From positions 5,220,001-5,284,000 of the forward strand of contig NC_092520.1 in assembly GCF_037038585.1 (NCBI RefSeq): a stretch of 64,000 nt of DNA. Reading direction: 5' to 3'. Origin of the DNA: Patagioenas fasciata. Taxonomy: Eukaryota; Chordata; Aves; Columbiformes; Columbidae. The notes under the pieces are model-generated. The model did no database searches, was not told the origin of the DNA, and worked only from the letters and a program-made list of their open reading frames with translations. Each line of letters begins with the position of its first letter. Position 1 is the stretch's first letter. A program made the position numbers and the translations under genes. Below, in pieces: positions 10,786 to 24,000 of this stretch.

Positions 10786-13700
10786 CATCATTGGAGTAAA
10801 ACTGCATCTTCTCCACCTCTGATGAAGTCTGCCTGTAGCCTCTTAACAAGGTCCTTGGAGAAGATATGTTCCCTCCTCCTTCATTTTCGTTCCCCAGGCT
10901 GGGGACATTGGCGTGCAGGGGAAGGGAAGATCAGGGCACTCCAGCCTGCCACACAGCTGGCTGAAACTCTCCAGATTTTGATCTTTCAGGAAGAACATTC
11001 ATGGACATTTTGCACTCAGGCAACAATCAGCGAAGCAATCAAAAAAAAACCCTGTGGATGTAAAATATTTTACCCTTTTTTTCACCAGTTGTGAAGCCAC
11101 TTACACTTTGGCAATTCTCATCAGAAATTCCAACTGCTACTAAAAAAGGGGGTGGGGGGGGAGAAAAAAACGACCTGTGACTTTTTGGGGAATGTGCTTT
11201 TACCTCTCTACTTTCAGTTATCTTAAAAACTTTGTTCCTCTCCCTTCCCTGAGGTGAGATCTCAGCCCCAGCTCAGCGGCATTGGAAAGACTCTGACACC
11301 AGAGGGAAGCCACACTCAGGAGTGGGTCCTGAAGCCAAGGAGAGGGACTGCAAATTAGTCTTGTTGCAGTCCATCTCCTCCCTTGCAGAAACCTAGTTTC
11401 TACTAATTTTGAGGGGTTTTAAGCCATGTGGTTTGCTGGGTATGTAGGACTTGCAAGAGAAGATCTGATGAGGACCTGAAGACTCCATCTGATATTGCCT
11501 TTGGCCTCCTGGAGACCTCCTTCTGCATGCCCCATTCTCCTCCTCCTTGCCCGAGCTGGTTAGACAATACCAGCCAGCACAATAGGATTTGAAAGGCCAC
11601 TGTAATAACAGCAAAAACATAATTGCCTTTGTTTATAATAAATTCCCTTTAGCTAGTTTTATTAAGGCTCTTGGGCTCAGGTGCTGATAAATTAACATAA
11701 ATTGCCACCTTATTAATGGCTCCCTCTCTAATCTTCCTTGCGATGAGAAAGATGGAGGAGAAAATTCTCAGCAGAAGTTGCGTTTTCTGGCAGGTTGTTT
11801 TATTACTATTAGTGTGTGATTGTTTCTTTTTTATTTATTTATTTATTTTTTTTCTGTGTAACTGTAATTAACTAACAGTAGAGAAAGTCAGCCTTGCTGT
11901 GTCACCTGCAATTGCTAGGGTCCAAGCTGCAGCTGTAATTTAGAGGGCCGGAATAATCACATAATTACTCTGCAGTGATTACGGGAGACTTGCATGGCCA
12001 GTGGATAAGAGAGACTAAATAGCAGTGGGAAAAAAGACGCAGACATATGTTGCTAGTTAAGTTAACCGCTTTATGTTAATCCTGGCCCACACAGGGGAAG
12101 TGCCATACGTCTGCCAGAGGACTGGATGCTCAAAATCCTTGCCCACACTGCAGGGAGCATAAAGCCCTGGTGCCCTCGTCCCAGTGAGTGGGAAGATTAG
12201 TTTTAAAAGAAGAAAATGGGAAGTAGGAAGATTAAGTCCTGGAGGTAATCTGCTTTTCTTTGCTCTGGCATTGCTAAGGCAGCCGTACATGCATTTTCCT
12301 TAGGATGGCAACCCAAACCTAGGAGGCTGCAGCAGGAATTGACTCACACCTGTCTGGAGCAGGACATTCCACGCAGAGGTGACCGCTGGAGATGCTGGCA
12401 AAGACCACGTTTCCCAGGAGAGCTGCTTGCTTTATTTCCCTAACAGTTTAGGGCTCAAAAAACTTCCAATGAGATACAAAACCTGCTTTAAAACATTGTT
12501 GGATGGGCTCCCTCGGTGAGGGAGTGGGGGCTGTCTGAAATCTGCTCCCCAAACACCCCTGTGTTATCAGTAGCACAGGTACCGTGTACATGAGGTTAAT
12601 GAAGACAGGATAGGAGGGGATTAATAGTGCATTGTAAACAAGTTTGTGCTAAGTGGCTTAGGGTTCATCCTGTCCTGCTTCTAAATACTGATTTCTGCTG
12701 TTTTCACCTTCCAAAACACATAAACTGTTGATCTTGATTAGTAAATGAATTTATACAGATAAGGTTTAGCCATCTGCTAACAAGCAAGATGTGCCCCACC
12801 ACGTTGTCCTTTGACATTCAGAACTGAACCATGTGGTTTTGGTGCAGGGTGTCCATGCTGACATGCGTTTGAATGCCAAAATGTGGCCCTATCCCCAGGA
12901 GTCCCGTCCATGGCACATCTCCCTGTTCTGAAAATCTGTCCTAGGTCCTGCAAATCATTCTTGTAAACCTTGACAACCAGTGTAGGGCTACTATGCAGAA
13001 AAGGACAGAGAGAACTGAAAAACCCCTTAGTTCCCATTGCCTTGTCTCTCTTTCTGGAGATCCCCTGCAACCGTTTAGATCTGGAGTAAGTAATAACAGA
13101 AGAATAACTTCATATAACTATTCTAGAAGAATAGAAGTAACTAATAACAGAAATCATTTAGTGCTGTGCTGGCACAGTTCCTATGGAGGGAGACAGCATT
13201 TCTTCAGGCTGAGTCTGGTTCTTGTCTTTGGCTTTGAGGGAGTTTTTTGCTACTGTTTTCAATGAGAAAGGGCAGTTGCATCACATCTAAAATTCAATGG
13301 GAAGCTTGAAAATATTCTTAAACTCCATGTCACCCTTCTGCATGCCCTGGGCCCTTGCTTGATTTGATTATCCAAATCCACCCAAACTCTCAGCCACATG
13401 GTGGATTCAGAAGCAATTTAAGAGCTCATTACCTCTAATTTGTTTTTAATTCTTCTCTCTGAAACCCAGAGAGCTGCTAGCAGTTTTGGAGTGATTATAG
13501 GGGTCTGGTAAGTAAAACTCCTTGGAAGGAGGCAGAAATTTATTTGCAGGATGTGGGGGGCATTTCACACTACTGCTTCTAGGTTGCCTTCTTGCAGCAT
13601 CCCATTCAGGTTGTGCCTGTGTAAGAGAGTCTGGCAGCACCCAGAAGCCCACAAGTGAGCAACTCAGACATTTCCCCGATTTATCAGGACATTTGGAGCC

Positions 13701-13948
13701 TACGAGCTTTTCTGTCCTTTGCAGCAAGGCATCTAGTTGATTATGACCTCCTAACAAAAGCTTTCAGCACCTTCATCTACAATGTGTGGGAAGGCAATGT
13801 GCCTATGACATACAGGAGGATTGGGCTAGTTGACCAAATAGTCCTCTTCTGGTCTTGAACTTGGATATTCTGTACTAACAAGGTCAAGGGAAGATCTTCA
13901 CCCTTTAATATTTGTCCATGTGCAAAGCAAGCAATACGCACAGGCTGA
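10786..13948. other. Non-coding DNA with a possible conserved element at 11630-12000
   Basis: No gene was recognised. A G-rich run flanked by A-runs lies at about 11141-11170, and a (TTTA)n tract at about 11829-11851. Between about 11630 and 12000 the sequence is dense in homeodomain-like ATTA/TAAT cores and E-boxes (CACCTG and CAGCTG near 11905-11935). That is typical of developmental non-coding elements but is not proof of one. Confidence 0.35.
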
Positions 13949-14183
13949 AGCACAGGAAGTTCCATCTAAACATGATGAGAAACTTCTTTCCTTTGAGGTG
14001 CCAGAGCCCTGGACCAGGCTGCCCAGAGAGGCTGTGGAGTCTCCTTCTCTGGAGACATTCAAACCCACCTGGACACCTTCATGTGTGATCTGCTCTGGTG
14101 AACCTGCTTTAGCAGGTGGGTTGGACTGGGTGATATCCAGAGGTCCCTTCCAACCCCAACCATTCTGTACGATTCTGTGATTC
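13949..14183 (+). mobile_element. CR1 3'-end fragment
   Basis: The sequence carries the CR1 ORF2 tail and 3' end: 'gcacaggaagttccatct', 'ggaccaggctgcccagag', 'ttggactgggtgatatcc', and a final gattctgtgattc. It is diverged and ORF2 is broken. Confidence 0.9.
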
Positions 14184-14299
14184 AACTTCTGCACTAAAAC
14201 AATATCTTTAAGCTCCTGAAACAGACCAGCACCCAAGTTGCCCTCTGCCAAGGTAATGATGGTGGCAAAGGGCCCCAGGCTGGTCTCATCCCTTTGAGC

Positions 14300-14370
14300 A
14301 ATCACGGAAGGGTTGGGGTTAGAAGGGGTGCCTGGAGATCATCTAGTCCAATGCCCGCAGCCATCCTCCT
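14300..14370 (-). mobile_element. Very short CR1 3'-end remnant
   Basis: 'aatcacggaagggttggggt' followed by 'ggagatcatctagtccaa' is the reversed 3' end of a CR1. Only about 70 bp remain. Confidence 0.7.
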
Positions 14371-14669
14371 CCAGCACAGAGATGTTCTGAGTCATGGAGA
14401 CGGGGTCAGGGCTCCCAGAGGACACCATGGGCTATGTGGTCATGTCAGGTAATGGGGCATCACCTCTCATGTCTTCAATCCCATAGACCATTGCTCACTC
14501 AGCAAAACCTGCCACACCCTTGATATCCACTTCTGCGGTGCCATCAGGAGGCTCTGGTGGAAGGGACAAAGATGTCACTGAATATGGGCTGGTGGAGCTG
14601 TAACAGGGGCGGAAATGCAATTGCAATAAAAGAACAGCAACTGAAATAGATGAGAAAACATGTAGCTTG

Positions 14670-14914
14670 CCTGATGATGATGAGCTTGGCCTCAGGTTGA
14701 GCCAGGAGAGGTTTAGTTTGGATATCAGGAAAAATTTATTCACAGAAAGGGCTGTCGGGCATTGGAACAGGCTGCCCAGGGCAGTGGTGGAGTCACCATC
14801 CTTGGAGGGGTTGAACAGACACATAGATGAGGTTCTCAGGGACATGGTTCAGTGCCAGAGTTATGTTAATGGTTGGACTTGATGACCTTGAGGGTGTCTT
14901 CCAATCAAAACGAT
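14670..14914 (+). mobile_element. CR1 3'-end fragment
   Basis: It reads the CR1 ORF2 tail ('ggaacaggctgcccagggca', 'ggggttgaacagacacatag') and the 3' end ('gttggacttgatgacctt'). The terminal octamers are eroded. The adjoining 170-codon open frame running to 15339 begins inside this repeat and has no other support. Confidence 0.9.
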
Positions 14915-16854
14915 TGCCCTCTCTGCTCCCCACCTGTGCATTTAAACTCAAAACCCACTTCTTAGAAAACCTCTCCACTCTCCATAAAAGCTGGAAATGG
15001 AGGAATCAGCAAGGTGATTCTTTCTGGCGCTGGAATATCAAATCCAACCCAATCGCTGGTGCACACCTTGGCTTGGGGGCTCCCCGCCCCAGGAGGTGGC
15101 AGCCTCACACAGCACAGGGCTCTCGGCCTGATCCCACCCAGCTATACACAAAGAGTGTAAAATATTTATCTGCAGATATATTTGGATCTGATTTTTCCCC
15201 TTCCCTCCTTGTATCTGAACGATCTCTTTCTAGCCTTGCCGGCACAGTGGTTTTCCAGGAAAACGAGACACTGCAATCTTGTCTGCTTTCTGACTTACAA
15301 CTTGCAGAGCTGTGTGTTTTTTTTTTTGTTCTTTCATAGTGGAAAAAAAAGAAAAGAAAGAAAATAAATTACTGCTAAATGCTTTAAAGCTAATCTAAGG
15401 TTCTTGCTAAACAGAAATCATTAAAATCCAGCATGTTTTACAACAGAAAAGGTGAAGTGAATTTGCAGAGTGTATATATTCCCTTTCCTGTGCTCATGTT
15501 AAGTCTTGCTTATAATATTGAATGAGCCTTTTGGCCAGATACATGCTGAGCCTTGCCCCTGTTGATCAACAGAGATTAAAAAAGACACCTGGGACTGCTC
15601 ATGCCGAGGTAATGAAACAGGAACCCAAGGGCTCCAGAGAGCAATTGGGGAAGTTTCCTTTCATATTACTAAGGCTGGGGCAGGCTTTTCCCCAAATTTA
15701 GTATTCTTTCTGGGAGAATATAAAATAATGAGACTCCTGCAGCGTCCCAGGGGAGACTCTTGAATTGCCTTAGAGATATCACTGTCAACCTGAGGATTTT
15801 TCCTGTCTAAGGCTGACCTGAAAAAAAAAAGCAGAGAAAAAGAAAGCAGAGGGAACATGTGCCTGTTTTGATGCTTTCTGGTGGCCAAAGTGACTTTTAT
15901 AGTTTCTGTATATTTTTTGGGGGGTGGAGGGAGTTGTTTGTTGGTTCACTTTGCATAAGAAACACCATGACTATGGAGTTCACTATTGAAAACCTGTCTC
16001 TTGGAAAAAGAATAGAGGATTTCCTCTTGGAAAATTAGAGAAGAACAGGGGATTGCCCACAGACCGCTCTGAAGGCCTCGGCGATTGATGGGGAAGGGAT
16101 GCTATGAGGCTGGAAAAGCGCAGGGTGTTTCACAGTTGTGCATTGAAGGGAACAAAGGCTGGCATGATAAAAAAGAAAAGAGAGAGCAGCTGCTGGAGCA
16201 GTTAGGGGAGGAGAGGCTGGCTGTGAGATGCTGGGGTTTACAACAGCGTGGCTTTAGGGCATGCGGAATGCAAACTACAAGGAGGTGCTAGGAAAAGCCC
16301 CAGCAACATATTCCTTGTGAGTCAGGAGGAGGAAAACCAAAGTGCCACATGCAGAGGGCTGGAAAAAGCTGCTAAGAAGGAAAACAGGTGCTGGCAGGCT
16401 CTGGCCAGGGTTTTGCAGGATAAGTTATTGCTGCTGGTTGGGGAGAGAACTGAGAATAAAGAGCAGAAATCAATAAGGAGAGATCCCACACTGTATTAGC
16501 TTGCTTGCCTCTAAAGCTGCCCTGATGCTGAACATGGACCCGTGTGTCTCCCACGTTGCACCTTGGGCTCACACTGTTGGCTGCAATCACTGATGGTCCC
16601 CTAGGAAAGCCCTTATTTCACACATTTATGGCACATCAGGGGCTGCTTTGCAGAGCAGAGCTCTGCCTGGCTGCAGCTGGGCTTGCAGACAAGGTGGGAA
16701 GGACAGATGTACCTCCATGGTGGCCTTTTAATGGGGCCCTGTGTGCAAATTAACCCTGCCACACAGCCACTGACCCCCCAGGCATGAAGAACAAATGTGA
16801 GAGGTTTAATAACCACCTCTGTTGAGAAGTCAAGTGAAATGGGGAGCTGGGCAA
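14915..16854. other. Non-coding DNA, no gene seen
   Basis: No protein similarity, RNA gene or named repeat was recognised. A T-run lies near 15309-15318 and an A-rich tract at about 15344-15366. Confidence 0.5.
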
Positions 16855-17070
16855 ATCACAGAATCATAGAACAGTTTGGGTTGGAAGGGACCTTTAAAGC
16901 TTCTCCAATCCAACCCCTGCCATGAGCAGGGACATCTTCACCAGCTCAGGTTGCTCAGAGCCCCGTCCAGCCTGGCCTGGGATGCCTCCAGGGATGGTTC
17001 ATCCACCACCTCTCTGGCCAACCTGGCACAGTGTTTCACCACCCTCATTGTACAAAAATTTCTTCCATAA
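16855..17070 (-). mobile_element. CR1 3'-end fragment, GAGCTGGTGAAGATG subfamily
   Basis: This belongs to a subfamily with eight copies in the window, marked on its sense strand by 'gagcaacctgagctggtgaa' and 'tgctcatggcaggggt'. The copy is about 215 bp. It is truncated near the consensus position equivalent to 'gaagaaattnttta'. Confidence 0.92.
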
Positions 17071-17558
17071 AATAGTGGCCCAAATTGTTGCATGAATTTC
17101 TAACACTCATTTGGATGGTGGTACCTGGAGATTGCTCATCTTTCACCTTGGATTGACCTGGAGGTTCAGGCACTTGCAGATGCAGCTGTAGGAAATGCCA
17201 CCCAAACCTGGCTGCTTCTGCGAAGCTGGTCCCTGAGATCTGGGCAGGGAGAAAGTGTGCTGGGGAAACTGGTCTGCTGTGGGACACCAGAAATAAGTGG
17301 TGACTTCAGAGTGGGTTAGGAGGTTGGATCACAGCAGTCCCAGGGATGATCCAACAGAAGATGGGAGAAGTTAAGAACAGAGTTTGCAAACAGTGCTGGA
17401 GACTCAGTGAGGGAAAAAACAAGGATCAGTCCCCCGTGAGAGCTGCTTCCCAGTCTCTGTATCCCTCTGGATACAGGTGAACCTCATCCACTTTCATCCC
17501 ATCAGGATGATCTTAGGGGCAAAACCTACACAGCATGTACCAGCTTTCTGCTGGTTAT
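17071..17558. other. Non-coding spacer
   Basis: Nothing recognisable was seen between the CR1 fragment and the second 536-bp repeat copy. Confidence 0.5.
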
Positions 17559-18094
17559 TCATGACTCTTGTTAATGTGATATTTGCCAGGCATAGGATCC
17601 CAGCAATAATTACCAGCAATAACAGCCTGCTGGTTCAGTGGACAAGTCTTCAAACAACCTGTAGTTGCTCATGGATTTGAGTTTGTTTCTGCTCAAAACC
17701 ACGCAGAAAACCTGGTAGAGGTCATCTGCAAAGGTAGATGTCTGCACCACGGACCCCAAAATCTGGTGAGAAGGACCCAGGGGTTCGAAATCCTGCATCT
17801 GTTTTACACGTTGGTGCTGCAGAGGCTCAGGTGGTTGTGGAGGATTCAAGAGCTACAGACTCCTGAGGAAGATTTGTGGAAGCATCAGAGTGCACTTGCA
17901 AGCTATTCCGAGTAAGAGGAATAGGCTTATGAAACCCATAGAAATAGCCCTAAAAGTAAAGAAAAAAATGGAAAGGTTGCAGAGCTGTAAAGGAACGAGC
18001 AGAGGGACAGAGATGGATGGGCCTCTTAGAAGAGCAGCCAGCACACACCGTGCTTCTGGGAGCTCCTGAGGGACTTACTGAGTGCTGTTAAAAC
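17559..18094. repeat. 536-bp direct repeat, copy 2, family unknown
   Basis: This is the gap-free partner of 6427-6962, in the same orientation and offset by 11,132 bp. Unlike copy 1 it is not next to a CR1. Left and right flanks do not match those of copy 1 and give no clear target-site duplication. The minus-strand frame at 17849-17610 is open for 79 codons, against 62 for the equivalent in copy 1, but the protein is not recognised. Confidence 0.9.
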
Positions 18095-21000
18095 CTTTGT
18101 TAGAGCTGGCACAGAGCTGGCACATCTCAACACTCTGGACCATTTTTGAGCTGCTCCTTTGTTTGCTGGAGCAAAAAGCAGGTGTCATGAGAGGGCCAGC
18201 GCCGCTGGGGGCACCATCTGAAAATTAAAGGCCCCGGGGATAAAGGAGCGATCGCGCTGCCCTTTTTCACACAAAGAGGAATAAACATATGGAATAGGTT
18301 AACAAGTGAGGTGGCTGAAGCCATGCTATAAATGAGACTATAAATAAGTTCAAGAGGCATGTCAACAGGCTGCTGAGGGAAAAAAGAAAGCCAGTGGAGA
18401 GGAAGGGATTGAGGATATTAAGATGGAGGTGGAGGGACACAAATGGCAAGCTTATGATAAAGGGAAAATGTGACGGAGAAGCAGTCTGGTCTCTTCGTGT
18501 TCCAGCAGTGCTGTGAGTTGGAGGAGAGAGCTGTTTCTGATCAACGTGTCTGAGCCAGAAGTGATGGCTCCCTTTAGCATAACGCAGGTTTTGCCTGTAA
18601 AATCGGAGGGTGTTGAAGAGAGTTGGCAGTGTGGTGTAAGAAATTGGTTGTTACACCCCTCTGGTTTTGGAACTGCTCTACAGGGTGGATGTTGTGGGTT
18701 TGGAGGCTTGTATGGTCATAAATACATCTGGGGGATGGGGATGCCTCCTGCACAGCATCCTGCTGAGAGAGGAGTGGGTGAGGGTATATGGGGATCTGGG
18801 GAACACCTTGGTGAGGACCAGTGTCAAAGGGCAGAGAAGCCTCCATACAACGCTCCTCTGCAGTGAAGCATGAAGTCATGTTGTGATGGAGCAAAGTCTC
18901 GTGTCAGGAGAGGAGTTGCACTGCGATGGTGCCTGGGGACTGATGGAGACATGGAGGTGCAACACTGGTGTGAGAAAGATCAGAGCAAACTCATGCCTCA
19001 GCCTCCAAAAACATTAATTTCTCTCTCTGTTTACAGGGATATGTGGTCAACAGACCTGTGGAGAATGGAGAGGTGAATTCAAGTAAACCACTTGGGTGTA
19101 GCAGATGTTTTTTGGTTGCCTTGGCCAACCACCTCATAAGGAACTAAAGTGTGACTGAAGTCCACCAGAGCCACCAGTCTCCAAGCTTTTAAGTAATCTT
19201 TTTTTTTTTTTTCTGAACAACAGACCTGTTTAATTACTGTGCACTGGAAAGTCCCAGCACTTAAATCAAACAGAAGATGAGTCCTGAGCTTTGCAAAGGA
19301 GGATGTTCCTGAAATCTTCATATGGACAAGCATGCCCAGGCCAAATGGAGGAAACATCCTATGCTGTGATACTTGCAGATCCAGCTAAATTAATTTTATC
19401 AGCTATAGCAACCACTCTTTTGGCTGCTGTGATGGGAAATGAGCTGGGAATCTCCAGAGTGAGAACCTAAAGTTTGTTAAACTGGGATTTTAAGTCATGT
19501 TAGTGGTGGGTTGCGCTTACAGGGAATGCAGCTGATGGGCTGTAGGGTATTCCTGATGCTTGTCCTAACAACAAACGCTTGATGTCTGCTCTGACTGCCT
19601 GGAGCCTGGCATCATTCACAACTGAAAGGAAACATTAGATCCCCTGCATTGCTTGTTTGGAAAATGAAGCTCTCTTGGTACCTGAATGAACACTATAGAG
19701 ATCTGCCTGTCTTGGAAAGGTGATAGTTCATCTTCAGCTAGCTCGGGGCTTCTCTCCCTACCTCGGCCACAACGGGCCTTTTTGAGAATTTAGGCAAAAG
19801 ACAGCCCTGTTTGGGGAAGCTATTGCAAATACTAACAGCTCCAAGGGGCAATGTCTCTGGTGAAACTTGCTGGTGAAAATTTAAGGATATTTATGGCAAT
19901 GACTCCGGTGCCTGTGAATGTTGAGATGCCTGGGCAGGTATGTGTGTTTTCTATAAGTCATTGTATTTTCTGGCTTCCCAAGCTCCAGCTTAACTGAAAT
20001 GCAGGCACATAAGAACCTTTGCAGATCTGTGCCTTGGTGCAAATATTTCGGCTCAAAGTTTTCCCTATACATGTCCAGAAAGGAACCTCATGTCGTGTCA
20101 GCCTGTAAATATCACAGCCCAGTGGAAGCATCATCAGATGATTCCTCAGAGTTAATTCATCCATTCATTATTAACGTGTGTCTGGAATTTCATTAAAATG
20201 TGATTGATGGTAAAGATACAGCAGATTACAGTCACACCGCACTGGCTCTTGCCTTGCACTCAGCAGAACAAGCCAAGTGCTGTTTTAAGGGCAATATCAG
20301 GCCTTTTGCTTTGCTTTCTGTGTTAAAGTGGGACTTTACTGGTGTCTCTGCAGTAACTGCTTTTCCTTTACCTCTTTCAAAACGAAAATTGCTGCTACAA
20401 AAATTGCTGCTACTTCATTGCCATGCTGTAAAATGACAAAAATGGAGAGAAATTCAGAGAAAACATGAAATGGCACTACGAGGCTTGCAGTTTTAATGCA
20501 GGCACAGCAAAGAGATGCTCAAGGGGGTGATGCTGATGCTCCGATACCTGGAGCCGGCAATGGGGACTTCTCCGCCGTTAAATGGAGCTGTGTCACCATG
20601 CTACTCAATCGCTATCCTCCTCCTCCTCCAAATGCGGGCGGTGATTTCCCGTGTAGCCTGGCCAGGCTCCAAGCTATGCTCTGAGCCAAACCCTGGCCTG
20701 TAGTTATACAGGAGTTAAGGCCTCATTAGTTTCTTATTCCCATGTCAGCAGGCTGTTAGCAGGTTCTGAATTGGCCAACTGGTTTCTGGAGGCGAGCCAG
20801 CCGGCAGCAGCGCGGGGCTCGGTCCCCAGCAGCAAACCCTGGTGCTGTCGGAGAGATGCTCTTCACACGTATCCCATGGTATCAGCTTCAGCTCTTCTTC
20901 TCCCAGGGGACCCACTTGAGTTGAGATACACAGTGGAGAATCCCAGGAGCTCCGTGCCAGACTCCACTGTTGATTCAGGCTCCCGGGGAGATGTTTCTCC

Positions 21001-24000
21001 ACCAGCTACTTTTCTCTTTGTCTCTCTTCTGCGCTCCAAATTCCCAGGTGTCCTGATGCAGAATAAGCTCTTCTTGATTGCCTGGTTCCTCGGAGAGCTG
21101 ACTGTAATCCTGCATGTTGTGTTGGATGGTTCTCTCCTCTGTGAAGTAAACATCTAAAGATTTGGCTACCCTTTCATCTCTCAATCCAAATTTTCAATGC
21201 TAAGTCAGAGTCAGCAGGGTCTAACTTGGCCTTCAGATCTTCTTCTGGGCAGCTCGAGCCTTAGCCTGCAAAGAGCCTCTCTTTTCATCCGGCACTAGAC
21301 GTAAAATCCACTGGCAAGGGTTTTTCTTCCCTTACGCGTGGGTGGGGGAAGCACCGTTGCAAATCATGCTTAAAATTCAAGCTGGCAGGAAAGCTCTGAA
21401 ATGCCTTTGAAAAGCTGAGCAAAACATTTATGTAAGGCTGTGTGGCCCGTCCCTGGAGAAAGAAGAACTGCTGATGTCCCAACTTGGTTGGTTTTTTTCA
21501 CCTGTTCCCTCTTGATCTCATTCATGCCCTTTCTTTTTTTTTTTTTTCTTTCCTGTGCTTAGATCTCCTTGGTAATATGGTCCATATGTTTATTATCCCT
21601 CCAGTGCAAGTTTCACCAGCATTCACATCGCACACTTCTACCTTTGCAATGTTTTCCCAGCGTGCAGCAGTTTGCTAGGAGGAATTTCAAGCCTTTTCAT
21701 AATTTCTGAAGGCGGGAATTAGATCACTGCCTCCCAACTGCCTCTTGCAGTCAAAATAAACTCCCATTTCCTTTACTCTCCCTCACACCAATACCCAGGA
21801 ATTTCCTAATGCCCTGTGTCATTCTCCAAAGCTCTACCGCCCCAGGGTAAATGCAGAGTATCTGAGACAAGGTCACGGATCATGTATTATATACAGTTCT
21901 CTAGGTGAGATGTAGACATTCCTTTGCAAAGCAAAACCTCTTGTTGGCCCTGATTTGCACACTGTTCCACTTGCAGCTCAGCACCATCTCAGTTGCTTTA
22001 TTTTCTGCAGCATTACAGGTAGGGAGGGTTTTCTGCCCCGGGAAATGAACTGCTTTAGATGCTGCATGAAGAACATGGGTGCCTGGGTCATTTACATCCC
22101 TCTTTCTCTGTTGTCTTTCTGTTTCCCTGTGAATAAACAGGAAATATGGTTGCTAAGCATCATCTGGTCCTCTGTGTATTTCGCTTCTCATGGTGCGAGG
22201 TGGTTATGAATTTGTGAAGGAAATGCAACTACAGATTTGAAAACGAAGGGGCATTTTTCAGGCTGACTTTGGTGTTGTCGAGGACCATTTACTGAATCGC
22301 ACCAGGTCCCTCATCAGGCAAAATTCCAGCTCAGGAGACCAAGCTTTTATAGACTTCAATTCTACCTTGTTCAGCTAATTCTTAAGAGATGGACTCTGCA
22401 ATGGTATGAGCTTACAAGGGTGTTTCTGGGTGTCTGAAGGCATTCAGTGCCACTTTCTGAAAAGCTACAAAAGCTCAGCAGAAGTTACACCAAACACCTC
22501 CAGGAAAACAAAAAATACAAAGACAGGAGGAGATAATCCAAAACGCCTGTTTATAAAGGAGTTTGCAAATCCTAGTTAGAAAAGCCCGGTAATATTCTGA
22601 GGTAGGTGAAACAGAGATTTAATAGGAAGAAAATATTCCACGTACTGTGAAGGAACTATTTCTAGCCAGAAGTCTCGAGCAGAGAGGATCAAGTACAACA
22701 TTTCTTTCAGAGTCAAAAGAAATTGCTGCTGAAAGCAAAGATATCAACAGTCTGTCTGAGTAGCCCTACGGATCGCTGTTCATTCGTGCTAATAACTTCG
22801 AACAAAGAGAACGCAAGGATATTTCACCAGCAAGTGGCACTTCCAGACCTGTGCTGTCAGGCAAGAAGCTTAATATAGATTTGAGATGTTTGGGATCTGA
22901 AACTTGAGTAATACAGAAGATCTAACAGCCTTCCTATCAGACTCTCTAAATTACAAAATTCAAATATTCTTGCTACTGGCTGTGACTTCACATATGCTGA
23001 AAATTCATTAACTGCTTCTTTAGGCTTTTTTTGGTGAGTTATCACAGTCTCAGATGGGAACATCATCACAGTGCCTTCGTTCTGAAGAGCTGACACTTCT
23101 CTAACAAAAGAAGAGGATGCGAAGTTAGGAATGCAATGACCCCTGTGGTTAAGGGACAGGAGGTGTTTGCTGGTTGCACTGTGCACTGTGTACCAAGTGG
23201 ATGGTAAATGTACAATTTTCTGCTTCCTTGTTGAGTGTAGGAGCTCTGAGATCAGGATAAACTGCTTTTGACTTCTTGATAAGATACTTTATTTTATGTA
23301 TTATAATGAATTTCTGCCTCATACAAAGGGAGGCCACATAACCAAAAATGTGTGATGGATTTCCTTCTCCTCAACTAGTGACAGCCAATGAACTAACTTT
23401 GTGTTGGGTATAGCACAACACTGAAAACCAACATGAAATGACATAGACTAGTTTGCTATTTCAATAGCAGTTCTGATTTAGGTCCTTAAAAGGTATCTAC
23501 CTTTTCTCTCATGTCCATATTGTCCAATAGTAACCTATCTGTACCACATCCATGGTAAGACAAGGCTAAGATAGAGCAATGGGCAATCACATAGTGGGGA
23601 AGCAGGCTTAGCATTTATTTTCACATGGCTACCACTCTTGAGCATTTGCTTAAGCTGTAATGTAAAAGGAAACTTGTATAACTTGAAGAAAGTGTCTAGA
23701 GAGAGACCAGTTTTCATGTTTCTGGTGATTCTGCAGTTCATTAAAAAATATCAGCTGATGTCAAGAAGATGGAGTTCTTGCATTGCACTGACTCTACAAG
23801 CCAAGCAGCGGAGGAAACAGGGAGATGTGGCTTGAACCATTGTGAAGGACTCACAGCACAACCACCAGATTCAGTTTAAACCTCTGGATTACCCACTTTT
23901 TGGAAGTGATGTCACAAAGAGTTGACACTTTGAGTTACACAAATAGATACCTCCCAAGCTCCCGTGAAAGGAGACAAAACCTTCACTTCCCAAACAAGTC

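Noticed and set aside
6427-18094. Reading the 536-bp repeats as the two LTRs of one provirus
   Set aside because: The 10.6 kb between them contains CR1 fragments and non-coding DNA but no gag, pol or env-like frame. No primer-binding site or TG...CA termini are clear.
18270-18400. Old LINE-like stretch (agaggaataaacatatggaa...)
   Set aside because: Resemblance to an ancient CR1/L3 tail is faint, and I cannot define its ends.
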